Origin: Helianthus annuus
Taxonomy: Eukaryota > Streptophyta > Magnoliopsida > Asterales > Asteraceae
Assembly: GCF_002127325.2 (NCBI RefSeq)
Contig: NC_035436.2
Span: 81,279,716 to 81,343,715, forward strand
Reading direction: 5' to 3'
DNA length: 64,000 nucleotides
The notes beneath the pieces are model-generated. The model saw nothing but the letters and a program-made list of their open reading frames with translations. It was not told where the DNA came from and made no database searches. Shown here piece by piece: positions 55,780 to 64,000 of this stretch; within the stretch, counting starts at the first letter, position 1; every line of letters begins with the position of its first letter. The translations under genes and the position numbers were made by a program.

Positions 55780-56226
55780 TGTTGGACCGTGTTCCGATCC
55801 TGAATAGTCAGTAGAGAACGCTCATCTTCACATACGAAGGCGGAATCAACGTAAATGAAGTTACACAGCTTTTCCTATTCAATTCCTTCTCTTTTATTGC
55901 TTTCTGAAGTAAATTTGACAGAGTTTCGTTACACAAGCAAATTCCTAGATCCGCTTCAATGTACAACATCACAAGTATATATAGTGTGGCCTGGTTCGCT
56001 TGAAGTGACAAGACAGATAAGCGGACCAATCAACTTGACACATAAGCGGACCACATGATTACCATATAAGCGAACCTATGTCTAAACACTAAAAGCGAAC
56101 CTATATGTGACATATAAGCGGACCTATCATCATACAATCTAATTTTGACTTTCACGACCCTATGTTGATCTATATTGACCTAAGACCTAATGCAGACATA
56201 GTCAACAGACATTCCATGCATCTACA
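55780..56226 (-). repeat. 5' LTR of E (447 bp)
   Basis: TGTTGGACCG...CATCTACA, undisturbed. It contains the TATA box (55976-55983) and five copies of the AAGCGGACC-like motif (56013-56136) upstream of it on the sense strand. Differs from the 3' LTR at 8 positions. Confidence 0.95.
55976..55983 (-). promoter_or_regulatory. TATA box of E's 5' LTR
   Basis: Sense TATATATA in CACTATATATACTTG. It would drive the E genomic RNA leftwards. Confidence 0.75.
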
Positions 56227-56231
56227 ATATT

Positions 56232-56321
56232 CCCGTTTTCAGAACTGTTTGGTTACAGTCTGGTTTTATAAAAACGTTTTTAAAACCAAGTTCAATATAA
56301 CCAGTGGCTCTGATACCAAAC
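56232..56321 (-). mobile_element. C leader remainder and primer binding site
   Basis: Continues C's leader from 36086 after E. The complement of TGGTATCAGAGC lies at 56307-56318, 3 bp from the LTR. Confidence 0.85.
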
Positions 56322-58538
56322 TGTCACACCCCCAAAATACCACCTAGGGAATGTCCCTGTTAGGCGTGACGTACCAACAATGAGCCACTAATTACATTGA
56401 ACCCATACAAGTTTCTAAATAAAGTTCTCAATCATTAATAAAATACCATCAACAAGTTTAAATGAAAATCAATATGTTCAGCGGAAGCAAATAGTAAACC
56501 AAAGTTAATCTGTTTCAAAACCAATGTATAGTGTCAAGTATTCAATCACATGAATCTCTCCAGTCGACCCATGACCACTCCAGCTATTCCAGACAGCAAG
56601 TTCCCAAATCCAAGATATCTAACGACCTGCGAGCATGCAACAAGTGTATCAGACAACGCTGGTGAGTTCATAGTTTTACGAAAACGTTAGTTACCAAGTG
56701 TTTAGTTAATCCATTGAATTTAATGTTGATAATACCCCGAATACAAGACGGCTCCTGATTTACATTGCCCTTTCTCCAATGCTCCTATCAAAGCATTGGT
56801 CACCACTAGGTCATTAGTTCAACACCCGTCCTCCCAGGTACGGGGTGAGGTTGCCAAACCTAAGTAGCGCTACTAACTAATACCATGTTACCTCTCAGGT
56901 AACCAAACAACACGGAGGGACTTTAAAGGTGATATGATGAGTATATTATTCGACATAACCGATTTACAACAAGACGTATTCCTCTCAGGAATACCCAAAT
57001 AAGTTACCTAAAACTTATCCCCCCCAGAGATACCCAAAGACTGTCCCAACCACCGGGACACATGCTCAAGAGAGATGAACTCACCTTAGGTTTGCTCGGT
57101 AGATAAATATGTTTATCCTAAACTTGGTCAACTGTGTCCTATAACGGTTACCACTTGTTAAGACCGTATGAAAGTAGCTCACGTATAACACATAGTTCAT
57201 ACACGTATCAAGTAATCACGTATTTCACATATTTTCACATGATCGACAGGCAGTGTACCAAGATTACGTAATTCACATATAACACACATTTCACAAGTAG
57301 TGTTTGATCATACGACCCAAACATGAGTGTGCGACTCAACAAAAGACAAAAGTGGAGCCAGGCCCTTTTGAATTGTGAGATCAGACAACACAATTCCTTT
57401 TTATAATTTTGTATACTTGACATCAATTGTGTGACCTTAATTATTCTAGCAATAATCATTATCATCAGTCCTTCAATCGAATTACCTAGTATTGTTGCAT
57501 CTTCAAGATTCATTCATCATATTAACACATCTATGAATATGTCATAACACAACCTCATCGGACATTAACTTCCTAAGATCATTAACAGTAATTATTCTAA
57601 CAATCACTATCAATCAAAATGATTCAAGCATCACTTTCCACTGTTTATATAATTCAAACCCTCATTAATCATCAACAATACAGTAGCACTCAAATCTTCA
57701 ATATTATACAACCCTCATCCTCGACTGACGAGAGCACTAGCATATTATATCCAATCTAAATATACATACATGACATAAATAAGTTGCACACATATTAAGC
57801 TATTAACAAGCACATGACTACTGACAATTCTCATGCAAACTTGAAACATAATGGCCGACAATGTGAAGTGATCATTATCAAAGAAATAATCAACATATTA
57901 TAACACTTTTATAAATCATAATCACATAAAGAACAATCCAATAATAATTTACATAAATATGGACGTACTAACCATGGTCTTCGATTAATAGAGTGATGTC
58001 TCGAGAGGGGGGGGTCTCCTGCCGCTGATAATCGAACTCCAAGGGGATGTGCTAGGGTCTTCAAAAGAATGGTACGTATCTTCTAAAACCTATACATATA
58101 ACACAAAAGGTGGTTTGGGCCCGGTTTGGATTTGAGGGTCTTGGGCCGAGATCCTTGGGTCATGCAACCAAGATGTTTGATCCACTCAACAATGCACTAC
58201 TCGGGTTAGGCCTCATGTGTTACGGGCCGAAGAAACAACATATGCAAAGAGTTGGGCTCAGGTGCTTCGATTGGACTCAAGTGTGAGGTCGAGGTGAGCG
58301 TCTGTGCGTGTAGCCCATTAACATGTGCGGCGGCCCATCTAACTCAACTAGACATCAATATCTAGAATAGCCCACGGGCACCCTCAATCATACACAAATC
58401 CGTTTTTCATTTACCAAGTTTAACATTCACACGAGCATGTAACCAATTAAATCATAATAAGGAATGTAAACGAGGAATAATAAGGAATTAGGATCACGAA
58501 ACTAAGAGACACTGACCATAAAAGTTTGGGTTGTCACA
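56322..58538 (-). repeat. 5' LTR of C (2217 bp)
   Basis: Pairs with 29280-31524 at about 97% in the part counted. The hairpin series is kept except for changes that weaken two stems near 57020-57060. Right TSD ATACA at 58539-58543. Confidence 0.95.
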
Positions 58539-58543
58539 ATACA

Positions 58544-58645
58544 TTCACATAACGTTTATATATAACAATTTAATTTAATAACTCCCTTTTATCAATTCCA
58601 CGTAATTACAACAAATAACAGTGCGGGAAAGTTCAGATTGTCACA
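58544..58645 (-). repeat. 3' LTR of D, last piece
   Basis: Ends TTGTCACA-like (GATTGTCACA at 58645) directly before a polypurine tract, the normal inner edge of a minus-strand 3' LTR. It joins to 29279 when C is removed. Confidence 0.7.
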
Positions 58646-58790
58646 TTATCCCCAATTTGAAAGAAATTTTGTCCCGAAATTTTACGCACAGCGACTGAAC
58701 ATACTAGTGTAGTTAAACGTTTTTGCGGGGTGTCACATCATCCCCTGTTGGTTTGGAATTTTGTCCTGAAATTTAGTAGTAGCTTCAGTG
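58646..58790 (-). other. Duplicated polypurine tract and hairpin module of D
   Basis: Outer tract 58646-58656 (sense TTGGGGATAA) with a degenerate hairpin to 58685. After about 90 bp, TGTCACA (58731-58737) precedes an inner tract (58738-58747) and a degenerate hairpin (58758-58776). The last pol codons run through the inner hairpin and tract and stop in the TGA of ATGATGTGA. Confidence 0.75.
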
Positions 58791-59396
58791 CTGGAAGTAT
58801 TGCTTTTGAATAACTGGGGATACTTGCGTATCATCTGGTCTTCCCGTTCCCAGGTAAACTCTGGGCCATGGTGTGAGTTCCAACGAACTTGAACTATAGC
58901 TATCCTTCTACGCTTGAGGGTGTTGATTTCTCGATCCACGATCTCGACTGGTTCCTTAACAAAGCGTAGTTGATCATCGATCGTGAGTTCCTTGAAAGGA
59001 ACAATGAGAGTTTCATCTGACAGACACTTCTTTAGATTTGATACGTGAAAAAATTTGTGTACTATGATAAGCTCTTCAGGCAAGTTCAATCTATATGCTA
59101 CTTTACCGATTCTTTCAGTGATTTCAAAGGTCCGACATAAGGCGGGTTAAGCTTGCCCCTTTTGCCAAAACGAACCACGCCCTTCCAAGGTGAGACCTTT
59201 AAAAAAACTCGGTCTCTAACTTGGAATTCCAAAGGTTTTCTACGCTTATCAGAGTAGCTTTTCTGATGGTCGCGAGCTGCCGCCATTCGTTGTCTAATCC
59301 GGGCAATCTTTTCCGTGGTGTCATGTATGAGTTCAGGGCCAGTGATTTGGCTTTCGCAACTTCCGCCCAACACAAAGGTGTTCGGCATTTACGTCC
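58733..59396 (-). pseudogene. pol: D integrase C-terminal region
   Basis: Two frames, 59388-59098 and 59089-58733, separated by one frameshift in the GPF region. They contain [35 protein letters not shown] and the chromodomain-like IVQVRWNSHHGPEFTWE. The second frame ends in IPNQQGMM and its stop lies in an LTR-like TGTGACA. Closest to G among the elements in this window. Confidence 0.8.
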
Positions 59397-60000
59397 TTAC
59401 ATTGCCTCGAACGGTGCTGCCTGAATGCTGGTGTGGTAACTGTTGTTATAAGAAAATTCTACCAAATGCAAGTGTCGTTCCCAACCGTTACCAAAGTTGA
59501 TGACACACACTCTCAGCATGTCTTGATGAGTTTGGATGGTACGTTCAGTTTGACCATCTGTCTGCAGGTGATAAGAGGTGCTCATGTCTAAACGGGAGCC
59601 AAAGGATTTTTTCATAGTCTGCCACAAATCAGATGCAAAACGTGGGTCACGATAAGAGATCATAGAAGTTGGCACCCCGTGCTTAGCAACTACCTCCTTC
59701 AAGTAGATGCTTGCCAGTTTCGAAAACTTGTCGGTTTCTTTGATCGCTAGAAAGTGTGCAGACTTGGTTAAGCGATCTACGATTACCTAGATGGTATCGT
59801 TTCCGCTTTGGGACTTTGGTAAACAGGTAACAAAATCCATGGAAATCTGTTCCCATTTCCATGTTGGTATCTTTGGTAGTTGCAATAATCCTGACGGCTT
59901 TTGGTACTCGATCTTGACTCTGGCACAGGTTGCTAATGTACATTGCTATAATTGCTTTCATGTTAGGCCCCCAGTACGAGGCCTTGAGGTCGTGATACAT
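59397..60000 (-). pseudogene. pol: D integrase core and zinc-finger region
   Basis: 59702-59397 encodes HGVPTSMISYRDPRF through QTDGQTERTIQT. The catalytic Asp before Arg-Asp is Tyr (ISYRD), while the Glu 36 residues later is present (QTE). 60000-59683 covers the HHCC region in damaged form (MYHDLKASYWGPNMKA) and the start of the core, with frameshifts. The enzyme is inactive. Confidence 0.75.
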
Positions 60001-60554
60001 TTTTTAGAACTGGGATGTATCGAGTAGTGGGACTTGTGTGCTTCGTCCATTACAAGGTCTCGTAGATTTCCGTAGAAGGGGACCTAGAGGCGTTCCATGA
60101 AATAATAGATGTCGTCGTTTTTGAGTTCGAGTTGCTTTTCCATACCCCGCATGGACTTAGTTAGAAGGTTCTCCTCCTTTAGTGATTCGACTTGAGTGTT
60201 ACGGATTTGGTCAGGGAGGTTCTAATGAATAGTAAGCTGTAACGCATGAACACGCTTAGGTTTGGTTTCTTTTCGGCTGAGGTCGTCGGCCATAACATTT
60301 GCCTTGCCCGGATGATACTTAATAGTGCACTCATAGTCGTCTAGGAGTTCGACCCACCGATGTTGCTGCATGTTCAACTCCTTTTAATCCAGTATGTGCT
60401 GGAGACTTTGGTGATCGGTGTAAATTGTGCACTTGGTACCATACAAGTAATGTTTACATATCTTGAGCGCGAAGACTACAGCTCTTGGCTCCAAATCGTG
60501 CGTAGTGTAGTTATTCTCGTGAACTTTGAGATGCCGAGAGGTGTTGTGGTTTTG
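60001..60554 (-). pseudogene. pol: D RNase H remnant
   Basis: The minus strand reads [39 protein letters not shown] and NVMADDLSRKE, the end of a gypsy RNase H, interrupted by an in-frame stop after HILD. Upstream (higher coordinates) the sequence is cut by element I at 60555, so the RT is missing from the window. Confidence 0.75.
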
Positions 60555-60970
60555 TGTTAGGATCGATTCCGTAACTCTGATAACTGCGTAGATCTCGTAT
60601 CACTTGCGGAATCCGTGTATGATAGTGGATCAGACACAAGAACGTAATTATAATGTGTTTTCTATTAATGATGTAACAGTACAATACCGTGAAAACACTT
60701 GTGTAGAACTTTCTCTCTCTAGATGTTCAAAATCTCTCCAAGTTCTAAAAGTTCTAAAATGTCAAGACACTCCTCCTATTTATAGGGGATGTCCATCCTT
60801 ACCAAACATGCAATCCCTTTCACAAGGATGGACTTTTCGTACTAATGGACATTTCATACTAATGGACATTTCATATAAATGGACATTTATTTCCTACATT
60901 AGCATTTCTAAACCATGCCTTGAACATTTCTCAGCTACGATAGGTGATTGACGGAAGTGATAGACATACA
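60555..60970 (-). repeat. LTR of element I
   Basis: TGTTAGGATCG...ATACA. Minus-strand TATA box TATAAATA at 60777-60784. Upstream of it in sense direction lie a perfect 10-bp inverted repeat (GTCCATCCTT 60791-60800, AAGGATGGAC 60824-60833) and three 17-bp repeats TACTAATGGACATTTCA (60840-60890). Confidence 0.75.
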
Positions 60971-61135
60971 TAAACTTCCCCTTGGATATTGCTGCAGTCA
61001 ATCTCGTAGCTTTCTATATTCTCTCTCTCTCTCTGAGTCTTCTAGAAGCTTTGACCTCTTCAGCACCACAGACTCCTCATAGCTTTAACAAACTCCTCTT
61101 GATTCTGCGTTCTAAATCAGCTCCCCCTTTCGGTA

Positions 61136-61185
<50 letters not shown>

Positions 61186-61274
61186 AGTTTCTCCTCCAGG
61201 ATAGTCACCTGGTTCTTCAATTGCAAGCTCCCCTTTGCTTTGAGCTTTTCTACAGACTCCCCCTTAGCCTCAGC
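60971..61274 (-). repeat. Polypurine-rich 3' interior of I with (CT)n
   Basis: C/T-rich on the plus strand. Tracts like CTCCCCCTT or CTTCCCCTT lie at about 60974, 61120, 61229 and 61257. A (CT)n microsatellite of about 23 units spans 61138-61183. The pattern parallels the 3' end of E. Confidence 0.7.
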
Positions 61275-62714
61275 TGTCACAACCCCCGACCTTACCCGGG
61301 AGCGGGAGCCGCGAGACAGTCAAGTGGTATCGGTGTTTATTAATTTGGCAGCGGAATTAGAACATCAGGATCGTAGTTAGGAAATAATTTCAGAGTTTCA
61401 AAACACCAAATTTATATAATAAACAAATGGGATAAAACCCATATTTCATTTATAATATTTTTATAGGGATAGACTCAAGTTTGCTGAAAATATAACTCCG
61501 TCGTTTATTCAGGTAAACTAAAGCCACTTTCTTTAAGCCTTCGGTGCTCCATAGCTGGCTTCTTATAGCTTCAGATAAGGTTACCTGAAACGCTTTTTGA
61601 AAACATTTTATCAGCAAGAAATACTGGCGAGTACATTTCATTTTGTAAAAACACATTGTTATAACTTCACAGTATTAAGAGCGATTACAATGTTTATTTC
61701 TATCAGTTATTCAACACAGTATGCGACTGGGGATACTCCCATGTGCTCGTGGTCATATTACTTTGGGTCCTGTCACCCAAAAGTAACGGTTCCTATCACA
61801 CCCTTGGTGACTGTGGACTAGTAATGTATACAAAACCCCAACTACTGGCAATAATTATAGATTACAAAGACTTAATCCCCGTAAGTATAACTGAAAAAAT
61901 TTGTGGTTTTGTAAAATAAGTTGGTGAAAAGAAGAATGACTTACAAACTGTGAGAAAAGAGAATGGACTCACATTGTAAACTTATGTTTTTCTACGGCTT
62001 CCTGGAAATGTTTTCTGTTAATATTCTTGAGTTCCTATTAAAATAGACAATGCACGCGTGTTAATATAATAACCCAAACCACTTTAGCCATACAACATGA
62101 GACATAACCCCAACGTACTTAGTCAGGCAGAGCCTTGACATGCGTTGCTGGGTTCTAGATCAATCGGGTAGGGTAACGAATTAGTGATCGGGGTTTAAAA
62201 TACTTACAACAGGGCAAAGCTTCGTGTTTTTAGGGGTATTTTATCTGCTATTTTTGGATTATAGAGACTGGGAGAGAAAAACCAATCTCTAATATTAAAA
62301 AAAAGTTTCATTAGGCCCACAACCGGCCCAAAAGGGAAGGAATTGATCGTGATTTTGAACCTGTTGAGTTGAACGATTTGAAATGCTGAACAGAGGCTCC
62401 ATTTATAGGTGTTTCGGGGGTCTCTCGCGCCCCACGACCACCCCTACCTTTGCCTGTCGCACCCCGTAAGGGCACCCTAGCTACGGCTTGGGTTGCCTGG
62501 TCATGAACCTAGATCTGCCAAGGGCTGGACACGTGGCACAAGGAGAACTCGACTAGACACAGGCTGTCGCGCCCCGCGACACACCCGGGGGATCATGTCG
62601 CGGCCCTCGACTGAGTAAAAATAATGATTTTATTTGTTTTTAATAAAAATTAAAGTTATACGGGTTCAGTTTCTTGTTTACGGAGCGTTTTAGGGCATTT
62701 TCGAGGATTGTTAA
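61275..62714 (-). repeat. LTR of element F (3' LTR, about 1.44 kb)
   Basis: Starts TGTCACAACCCCC. The inner end is inferred at about 62714, where a polypurine-like tract and the end of pol follow; the final bases do not read TTACA, so they are mutated. It contains several TGTCGCGCCCCGCGACA-like palindromes (62423, 62453, 62565 and 62597). Confidence 0.65.
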
Positions 62715-62830
62715 ATCCTCCCCACCTTGTTTTAAATCTCATCCTCGTGATTCACTAGAATATGTATGGACACTTCCTTTGCATTTCTGATTCGAGCTCC
62801 CATGTGTATTCTGATGTAATGCTCCGCATT
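62715..62830 (-). pseudogene. pol: F polypurine tract and last codons of pol
   Basis: A GGTGGGGAGGA tract (sense) at about 62715-62726, then a degraded hairpin. The minus strand encodes EYTWELESEMQRKCPY, the tail of a chromodomain-type integrase, ending in TAG (62755-62757). Only about 20 codons are left before unrelated sequence. Confidence 0.65.
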
Positions 62831-63299
62831 TTATGTACTTTCCATATTTAGAAAGTTGTATTCACATTTTTTTTAGAAACTTGTATTCTTACTTCATTTC
62901 AATCCTTGTAACCTCGAGACTTTGATCATAATGGTAATCGTATGTTTATATCAACCTTGTTTAATCATACATGTATAATATGTAACCAGTCGCGAAATAC
63001 ACATTTTAATTTAAAACTGAGACATACATCGAGATTATATTTTTCTTGGAATCACATTCATACATGTATCGTACTTATTTTATACATGCATACACCTTTA
63101 TAGCATAAAATAACCATCAATACAAGTGTAAGGACTAAAAATAAAAAAAATTCATCTCCCCAACCACTTTCTTTAATGTCCTAACCTCCAACGAACTCAT
63201 TTAATACCCCAAACCCACCTTCTAATCTCTAACCAACTCATTTAATACCCCTCCTAACTCCCGGCAACCTTCATTTAAACCCCAACTACTTAACCCTTT

Positions 63300-63307
63300 T
63301 ATAAATA
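63300..63307 (+). promoter_or_regulatory. TATA box of J
   Basis: TATAAATA within CTTTTATAAATACC. It is followed at a normal distance by the C/A-rich start region that is duplicated at 63916. Confidence 0.55.
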
Positions 63308-63321
63308 CCAACCCTAATACC

Positions 63322-64000
63322 TTCCAAACACTTGCACCACCTCCAAATTACTTCCAAACTCTCTCAAATCACCATGATTTTGAACTTTGGGCAAAAAGTT
63401 CAAGAACCAAAATTGGTAACTTCGGTGTTCCAACAACTCAAGACTCGTTAAACTCACTAAGTGGAAATTTCTTCGCAAACCGTGAGTATACTTGACCCAT
63501 TTTACCGTTTTTATACTTTTTGGGTGCATCATGTTTACATATACAGAACACACTCAACATACCTACTTTTATGCAAATATACAAACAATCCAATACATGC
63601 TTACCAATATGTTATGCTTTATTCGTGTTTTCTGGGTGATTCTTATGTAATGAACTTGTCATTAACTTCATACAAGCCTCCACTTAACATGTATAGCGCT
63701 ATAGGAGTAACGCACTGCCCGTGAACGTGAGGTCATGTTAAGTTATTCATTCATCTATACTTGCGTAATCAGAGGGTTGACTTGTTACTCGCATGCCAGT
63801 TTTACGTTAATCTTTATAACTAGGTGTGTCATGTGGATTTGTTTAAATCATTTTTATACTTATGCTATGTATTAAACTTGTATACTCGCCAATACTTTTG
63901 TATTGAACCACGTATTTCCAAACACTTGCACCACCTCCAAATTACTTCCAAACTCTCTCAAATCACCATGATTTTGAACTTTAGGCAAAAAGTTCAAGAA
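63322..64000 (+). repeat. 594-bp direct repeat at the window edge
   Basis: 85 bp from 63322 recur from 63916 to the last base of the window with one visible mismatch. The second copy may continue outside. The unit covers the transcription-start region but not the TATA box. Confidence 0.8.

Larger units (their letters stand above)
36087..56226 (-). mobile_element. Element E: Ty1/copia element, probably Sirevirus-like
   Basis: LTRs of 447 bp: 36087-36506 plus 46093-46119 (left, split by G) and 55780-56226 (right). PBS 55766-55777. TSD GTATT (36082-36086) and ATATT (56227-56231), one base changed. Without G it is about 10.5 kb. Gene order gag, PR, IN, RT, RNase H is that of copia. A long Gag with coiled coil, repeated polypurine tracts and an iMet PBS suggest the Sirevirus lineage. 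The LTRs differ at 8 of 447 positions by eye. It lies in C's leader. Confidence 0.9.
29280..58538 (-). mobile_element. Element C: decayed Ty3/gypsy element holding E and G
   Basis: LTRs at 29280-31524 and 56322-58538, PBS at 56307-56318, polypurine tract at 31525, TSD ATACA at 29275-29279 and 58539-58543. The interior without E is about 4.65 kb (31525-36086 and 56232-56321) and keeps heavily mutated integrase, RNase H, RT and protease remnants. LTR divergence is about 3% in the first 670 bp by eye, the highest of the LTR pairs measured here. It is closely related to G. Confidence 0.9.
1326..60554 (-). mobile_element. Element D: old Ty3/gypsy element split by A and C
   Basis: D's 3' LTR is pieced together from 1326-1913, 29171-29279 and 58544-58645, interrupted by A and C. 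Its internal part (58646-60554) holds two polypurine-tract modules and a decayed pol (RNase H and integrase). Copia element I interrupts pol at 60555, so RT, PR, gag and the 5' LTR are not visible. The left LTR edge (TGACACCGC at 1326) is a guess; the right edge (TGTCACA at 58645) is firm because a polypurine tract and pol follow it. Confidence 0.55.
60555..61274 (-). mobile_element. Element I: 3' end of a copia element
   Basis: A 416-bp LTR (60555-60970) and about 300 bp of interior with several polypurine tracts. No coding domain remains. It breaks D's pol at 60555 (candidate TSD TTTTG at 60550-60554) and is itself cut by F at 61275. Confidence 0.7.
62835..64000 (+). mobile_element. J: plus-strand LTR-like sequence, cut by the window edge
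   Basis: 62835-63100 is AT-rich with nothing recognisable. From about 63100 it looks like a plus-strand gypsy LTR: TATA box at 63300, a leader-like stretch, GTGAGTATACTTGACCC (63482-63498) and CGCCAATACTTTTGTATTG (63887-63905), both shared with A's LTR. 63322-63406 reappears at 63916-64000. Ends are not defined. Confidence 0.5.

Noticed and set aside
60982..61380. 132-codon frame with a poly Ser-Leu stretch
   Set aside because: Reads through the (CT)n microsatellite.

Overview
This window is plant nuclear DNA made almost entirely of nested LTR retrotransposons. I see no host gene, rRNA, tRNA or CRISPR array. The evidence is: tRNA-iMet-type primer binding sites (TGGTATCAGAGC on the sense strand) next to LTRs, polypurine tracts, Ty3/gypsy (chromovirus, Tekay/Del-like) and Ty1/copia protein domains, and 5-bp target-site duplications (TSDs). 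Base composition and LTR types suggest a eudicot, probably Asteraceae. That last point rests on general familiarity, not on a search.

Elements carry working letters. H (1-769) is the 5' end of a copia element running off the left edge. X (770-1325) is an unclassified repeat. D (1326 to about 60554, minus strand) is the old gypsy host element; its 3' LTR was split twice. A (1914-29165, minus, TSD ATGTG) is a gag-only element (TR-GAG type). Its 3' LTR holds B (3414-16497, plus, TSD ACTCC), and its 3' non-coding region holds a solo LTR, K (19703-22817, TSD ATATT). C (29280-58538, minus, gypsy, TSD ATACA) also sits in D's LTR. C's leader holds E (36087-56226, minus, copia, probably Sirevirus-like, TSD GTATT/ATATT). 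E's 3' LTR holds G (36507-46087, minus, gypsy, TSD GACAT). The deepest chain is D > C > E > G. To the right of D lie I (60555-61274, copia 3' end), F (61275 to about 62830, gypsy 3' end) and J (about 62835-64000, plus-strand LTR-like sequence with a 594-bp direct repeat cut by the window edge).

Hand-counted LTR divergence agrees with the nesting order: C about 3%, A about 2.5%, E 1.8% (8/447), G about 1.5%, B about 0.65%. Only A's gag is an intact ORF. E keeps nearly all gag-pol but has nonsense and frameshift lesions and an integrase whose catalytic Glu is Lys. B, C, D and G are coding wrecks. B and G have very similar LTRs but dead genes, so they were probably mobilised in trans.

The least ordinary content is non-coding: covarying hairpin modules in A's 3' region; a chain of hairpins between A's PBS and its gag; a 17-bp GATC array just upstream of A's TATA box; short hairpins with a common loop in C's LTR; one motif shared by E's LTR and leader; a palindrome cluster in K; a roughly 158-bp periodicity in B's LTR; and a hairpin plus polypurine tract module that is conserved among the gypsy elements and duplicated in C, D and G.
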